This document shows positions 51,612 to 54,426 of a stretch of DNA of 54,426 nt, in pieces. Each line of letters begins with the position of its first letter. Within the stretch, counting starts at the first letter, position 1. Source of the DNA: B25-G16 sp964549945 (lineage in GTDB: Bacteria > Desulfobacterota > DSM-4660 > Desulfatiglandales > B25-G16); contig CAZJXD010000022.1 of the NCBI GenBank assembly GCA_964549945.1, positions 1 to 54,426 of the forward strand, in the 5' to 3' direction. The translations under genes were made by a program, and so were the position numbers. The notes below the pieces were generated by a model. That model searched no databases. It worked only from the letters and a program-made list of their open reading frames with translations, and had not been told where the DNA came from.

Positions 51612-53186
51612 TTACACCATATACATACTTTCATAAACGTTTTTGGTAAGCTCCTCATGCTGCTCTCTGCAATACCGAACCGCCTCGGGCAGGTAGTTCA
51701 TGATGTCCCCCGCGATGATTCCGTCTTCCCCCATATCCCTCATCGCCAGGTCGCCTGCAAGGCCGTGCATGAATACCCCCATCCGCGTGCTCTCCTCTAG
51801 GGAGAACCCGAGCCCGTACATGGCCGCAATGGTGCCTACCAGGACATCCCCGCTTCCGGCGGTGGCCATACCGGGATTTCCGCTCATGTTTATGTAGATG
51901 CGCTCATCGGGAAGGCCAATGAGCGTGTGAGCCCCCTTCAGGATAATGAAGGCATTCAACTCCTGGCATGCCTTGGTGAGGAGCGGCACCTTGTGTAAAT
52001 TGATCTCTGCGATATCGGCCTTTATGATCCTCGACATCTCCCCGAGATGAGGAGTCAGGATCGTTACATTTTTTCTCTTTTTGATGAGGTCTATGTTTTG
52101 GGAGATGGCGGTAATGCCGTCACCGTCGATGATAAGGGGTTTGTCTATCAGGGGTGCGAGCTGCCTTACCAACTGCTGTGTTTCCTCGTTGAGCGATAAC
52201 CCAGGGCCCATCACGACCATGTCGGCCTTCTCAGAGAATTGCAGAAGATCATCCTTGGCCTCAATTGATAGGCTTCCCCTCTCCGTTTCCCTCTGAGGGC
52301 CAAAGACGATCTCGCTCCCTTTGGCTGCCAGGAAGTTGGTGATCGACTCGGGTGAGGCCAGGTACGAGAGCCCTCCCCCGGCCTTGAGGAAGGAAAGGGA
52401 GGCAAAATAGGGGGCACCGAGATAATTCGAGGAGCCCGCAATAAAAAGCGCCTTTCCGTAGCTCCCTTTGTGGGTATCCTCGCCCCTTATGGGGATAGGA
52501 AGGGGATCATTGGTTTCCACCTTTATCTCATCGGCATCATAGAGCGAAGGTGAAAAGGAGATATGGGTCACGTAGAGCTTTCCGCAGAGTTCAAAACCCG
52601 GGTAAAGCAGGTTCCCCAGCTTCGGGAGGCCGAACGTGACGGTATAGTTCGCCTTAACCGCACACCCCATGACCTGGCCGTTATCGCCATTAATCCCTGA
52701 GGGGATATCAACACTGAACACGGTCTTCCCGCTCTCGTTGATGAGCTCGATTACCTCCCCGTATATCCCGCCAACGTCTCTCACGAGCCCTGTTCCGAAT
52801 ATGGCATCAACCACGGCATCGCAGCCAGCAACGGAGTGAGCAAGTTGTTCCATGGAAGTGACCTTTTCAATCCGGATGGGGAAGGTGGAGATGGTGTCGA
52901 AATTGTCCCTTGCGCAGCCGGTTAGTTTTTTGCTGTCTCCCAAAAGAAACACCGTGACGAGTCCTCCGTTTGAGTGAAGCTTTCTGGCGACAACGAATCC
53001 GTCCCCTCCGTTGTTGCCAATTCCGCAGAAGATAATGAAACGCTTATTCTTTATGCCGAATTCGCTGTGGATTACGAAGTATACCGCCTCTCCTGCGTTT
53101 TCCATGAGGAGGGCGTCGGGTGTTTTAAACCGCTCAATTGCCCTCCGGTCGAGGTTTCTCATTTGCTCTACGGTAGAGACCTTCAT
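51612..53186 (-). CDS. nnr: Bifunctional NAD(P)HX epimerase / ADP-dependent dehydratase (524 aa)
   Basis: Repairs hydrated nicotinamide cofactors. The N-terminal YjeF epimerase domain (about 1-215) has GNNGGDGFVVARKL and VDIPSGINGD. The C-terminal ribokinase-like dehydratase domain (about 225-505) has KGSYGKALFIAGS, MGPGLS, TPHLGEMSRI and GNPGMATAGSGDVLVGTIAAM with the catalytic Asp. The length is normal for the fused form. Confidence 0.95.
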   Translation of the reverse strand: MKVSTVEQMRNLDRRAIERFKTPDALLMENAGEAVYFVIHSEFGIKNKRFIIFCGIGNNGGDGFVVARKLHSNGGLVTVFLLGDSKKLTGCARDNFDTISTFPIRIEKVTSMEQLAHSVAGCDAVVDAIFGTGLVRDVGGIYGEVIELINESGKTVFSVDIPSGINGDNGQVMGCAVKANYTVTFGLPKLGNLLYPGFELCGKLYVTHISFSPSLYDADEIKVETNDPLPIPIRGEDTHKGSYGKALFIAGSSNYLGAPYFASLSFLKAGGGLSYLASPESITNFLAAKGSEIVFGPQRETERGSLSIEAKDDLLQFSEKADMVVMGPGLSLNEETQQLVRQLAPLIDKPLIIDGDGITAISQNIDLIKKRKNVTILTPHLGEMSRIIKADIAEINLHKVPLLTKACQELNAFIILKGAHTLIGLPDERIYINMSGNPGMATAGSGDVLVGTIAAMYGLGFSLEESTRMGVFMHGLAGDLAMRDMGEDGIIAGDIMNYLPEAVRYCREQHEELTKNVYESMYMV

Positions 53187-53346
53187 TATTCATTACCCGT
53201 AAACATTTTTGCATGAAGTGCTATCAATAACTGCCTCGGATCGAAATACTCAATAAACCCAATAAAGGAGGGAATTCAGCCCTGTTATTTGCACCCACGC
53301 TACCACTAACACAGGCCTAAATCAATTGAATTTTAGGAACAAGATC

Positions 53347-54279
53347 TTATATTCTGCGGGCTCGGATCAGCTCGGGGGCCATCTCAAGGTGTTCTCGCTG
53401 TGTCTGCAATATCACGATAGCACCTACCACCACTATCCCTCCAAGGATCTGCAAGGGTTCCATTGCCTCTCCTAGAAAGAGGAAGGCCATGAAGCCCGCG
53501 GATATGGGCTCAAGCCCGGCCGTGATAATGGCACGCGTGGAGCGGATGTAGTTGATCCCCACGAAGTAGAGACCGAAGGGGATTATGGTTCCCATCACCA
53601 CGATGTAGAAGATCCACTTCCACTGGTTCATGCTGAATCCGGCTTCCACGTAGTGAAAGGGCGGGTAGATGATATGCCAGGTGAGGGTTCCAAAGGCCAT
53701 TGCGTAGAAGAGCACGGTGGAGGGCTTATACCGGTGCATTCCGCGCTCCCCGAGCAGGGAATAACCGGCTGCGCTCACTGCGGCCCCCAGCCCACCTAAT
53801 ATCCCCAGGATATTCATCCGGAGGAGCTGCAAATCGTAGCCCCCCACTACGAGGTAACAGCCACCAAGGGAAAGCACAAGGGCGATGAGCTTGGCTGCGG
53901 TAAGCCTCTCCTTCCAGAAACACACGGAGTAGATGGCCACCAGGATTGGTGCAAGGTACTGGAGCAGGGTAGCCGCTGCCACCTGGATTTTGCTTATGGC
54001 ATAAAAGTAGGTGCTCTGAACCATAGCCATGGCAACCCCGCCGAACATCATGAAGTAACCTATATCCTTTAACCGTATCCTGAATAGTCCACGAGAGAAG
54101 ATCCCGAAGAACAGGGCCATGAGCACTGTAGAAAGGGTAAGCCTTATCTGGACCAGCTCAAAAGGCGTCATCCCGGCTTCGAACAAGGCCTTTCCCGCAG
54201 CACCTGATGAACCCCACAGAATTGCGGCTGCTATCACACACAGGTAGCCCTTGAGCTGATTTTTCCTGCCCTGATCCAT
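53347..54279 (-). CDS. DMT-superfamily (EamA) permease (310 aa)
   Basis: Ten hydrophobic helices as two five-helix EamA repeats, the first with LWGSSGAAGKALFEAGMTPFELVQIRL, the second with AAGYSLLGERGMHRY and a terminal GLEPISAGFMAFLFLGE motif. Typical metabolite exporter or importer fold; substrate not determinable. Confidence 0.9.
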   Translation of the reverse strand: MDQGRKNQLKGYLCVIAAAILWGSSGAAGKALFEAGMTPFELVQIRLTLSTVLMALFFGIFSRGLFRIRLKDIGYFMMFGGVAMAMVQSTYFYAISKIQVAAATLLQYLAPILVAIYSVCFWKERLTAAKLIALVLSLGGCYLVVGGYDLQLLRMNILGILGGLGAAVSAAGYSLLGERGMHRYKPSTVLFYAMAFGTLTWHIIYPPFHYVEAGFSMNQWKWIFYIVVMGTIIPFGLYFVGINYIRSTRAIITAGLEPISAGFMAFLFLGEAMEPLQILGGIVVVGAIVILQTQREHLEMAPELIRARRI

Positions 54280-54354
54280 CTACCCCCCTTCGTTAATACT
54301 TCACAATCTCAGTGCCCTGCGAGCGATAAATAGGATTTATTTCTTCTCAGAAAG

Positions 54355-54373
54355 CCACGTCCTCTGGGCGTGG
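54355..54373 (-). terminator. Possible terminator hairpin at the right edge
   Basis: On the minus strand CCACG and CGTGG form a 5-bp stem with a 9-nt loop, followed by CTTTCT. It could end a gene beyond the window on the minus strand. Weak. Confidence 0.3.
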
Positions 54374-54426
54374 ATTCTTTACTAATACCCAATTGCACAA
54401 CCGTCCTTCCTCCTGTCCGATGCACC

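Noticed and set aside
53225..53290. Possible further short-unit repeat element near AATACTCAATAAACCCAATA
   Set aside because: Only two loose units and no opposing arm; periodicity not convincing.

Overview
The window is a gene-dense chromosomal segment from an anaerobic Gram-negative bacterium. I infer a member of the Desulfobacterota (sulfate-reducing or syntrophic 'deltaproteobacteria'). The grounds are the mix of UbiD decarboxylases, phenylphosphate-synthase-like proteins, UGA-encoded selenoproteins of the glycine/betaine reductase, a sigma-54 phage-shock operon and outer-membrane barrel genes. No rRNA, tRNA, CRISPR array, transposase or phage gene was seen.

Region 1 (1-14.2 kb) is an aromatic-acid type (de)carboxylation region. 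It holds two UbiD-family decarboxylases, a UbiX flavin prenyltransferase and a small protein resembling the LpdD prenyl-flavin chaperone. It also holds two complete and one cut-off Tm-1-like/UPF0261 proteins, a split PEP-synthase pair that looks like phenylphosphate synthase proteins 1 and 2, a membrane protein with repeated Trp-Pro motifs, a LysR regulator and an orphan response regulator. A 32-bp palindromic motif occurs both upstream of the second UbiD gene and upstream of the kinase pair.

Region 2 (14.3-20.3 kb, minus strand) is a glycine/sarcosine/betaine reductase operon in the order grdA, grdE-like, grdB, trxA, grdC, preceded by an IclR regulator. The in-frame UGA codons of grdA and grdB lie exactly where selenocysteine is expected, so each gene would be split by ordinary gene calling. 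No grdD or thioredoxin reductase lies in the window. A ProVWX-type betaine/choline importer (26.7-30.0 kb), flanked by two MarR regulators, is a plausible substrate supplier.

Region 3 (20.5-26.1 kb) has an MFS transporter, a diadenylate cyclase fused to a YbbR domain, an MltF-like lytic transglycosylase and an RCK_N-DHH-DHHA1 protein. Together these suggest a cyclic-di-AMP signalling locus tied to the cell wall and ion homeostasis. Region 4 (31-40.3 kb) has an AEC-family carrier, FtsH, a thiolase with its DUF35/OB partner, and a murein-recycling trio (Mpl, a serine beta-lactamase-like hydrolase, an LD-carboxypeptidase). A low-GC gap there encodes a previously easy-to-miss 46-residue membrane protein.

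Region 5 (40.7-46.3 kb) is an envelope-export operon: a LolA-like periplasmic protein, two FtsX/MacB-type permeases, an ATPase and an outer-membrane barrel. It is followed by an MFS transporter and a HAD hydrolase. Region 6 (48.6-51.5 kb) is a phage-shock locus, pspF divergent from pspABC, with a clear sigma-54 promoter and a 51-residue membrane protein behind pspC. The window ends with the bifunctional NAD(P)HX repair enzyme and a DMT-family permease.

Two non-coding patterns stand out. Six intergenic hairpin-like elements are each built of short degenerate repeats of 7 or 8 bp on both arms; they differ in sequence but share one architecture, and three sit inside the envelope-export operon. 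A 304-bp MITE-like element with about 80-bp imperfect terminal inverted repeats lies upstream of the thiolase.
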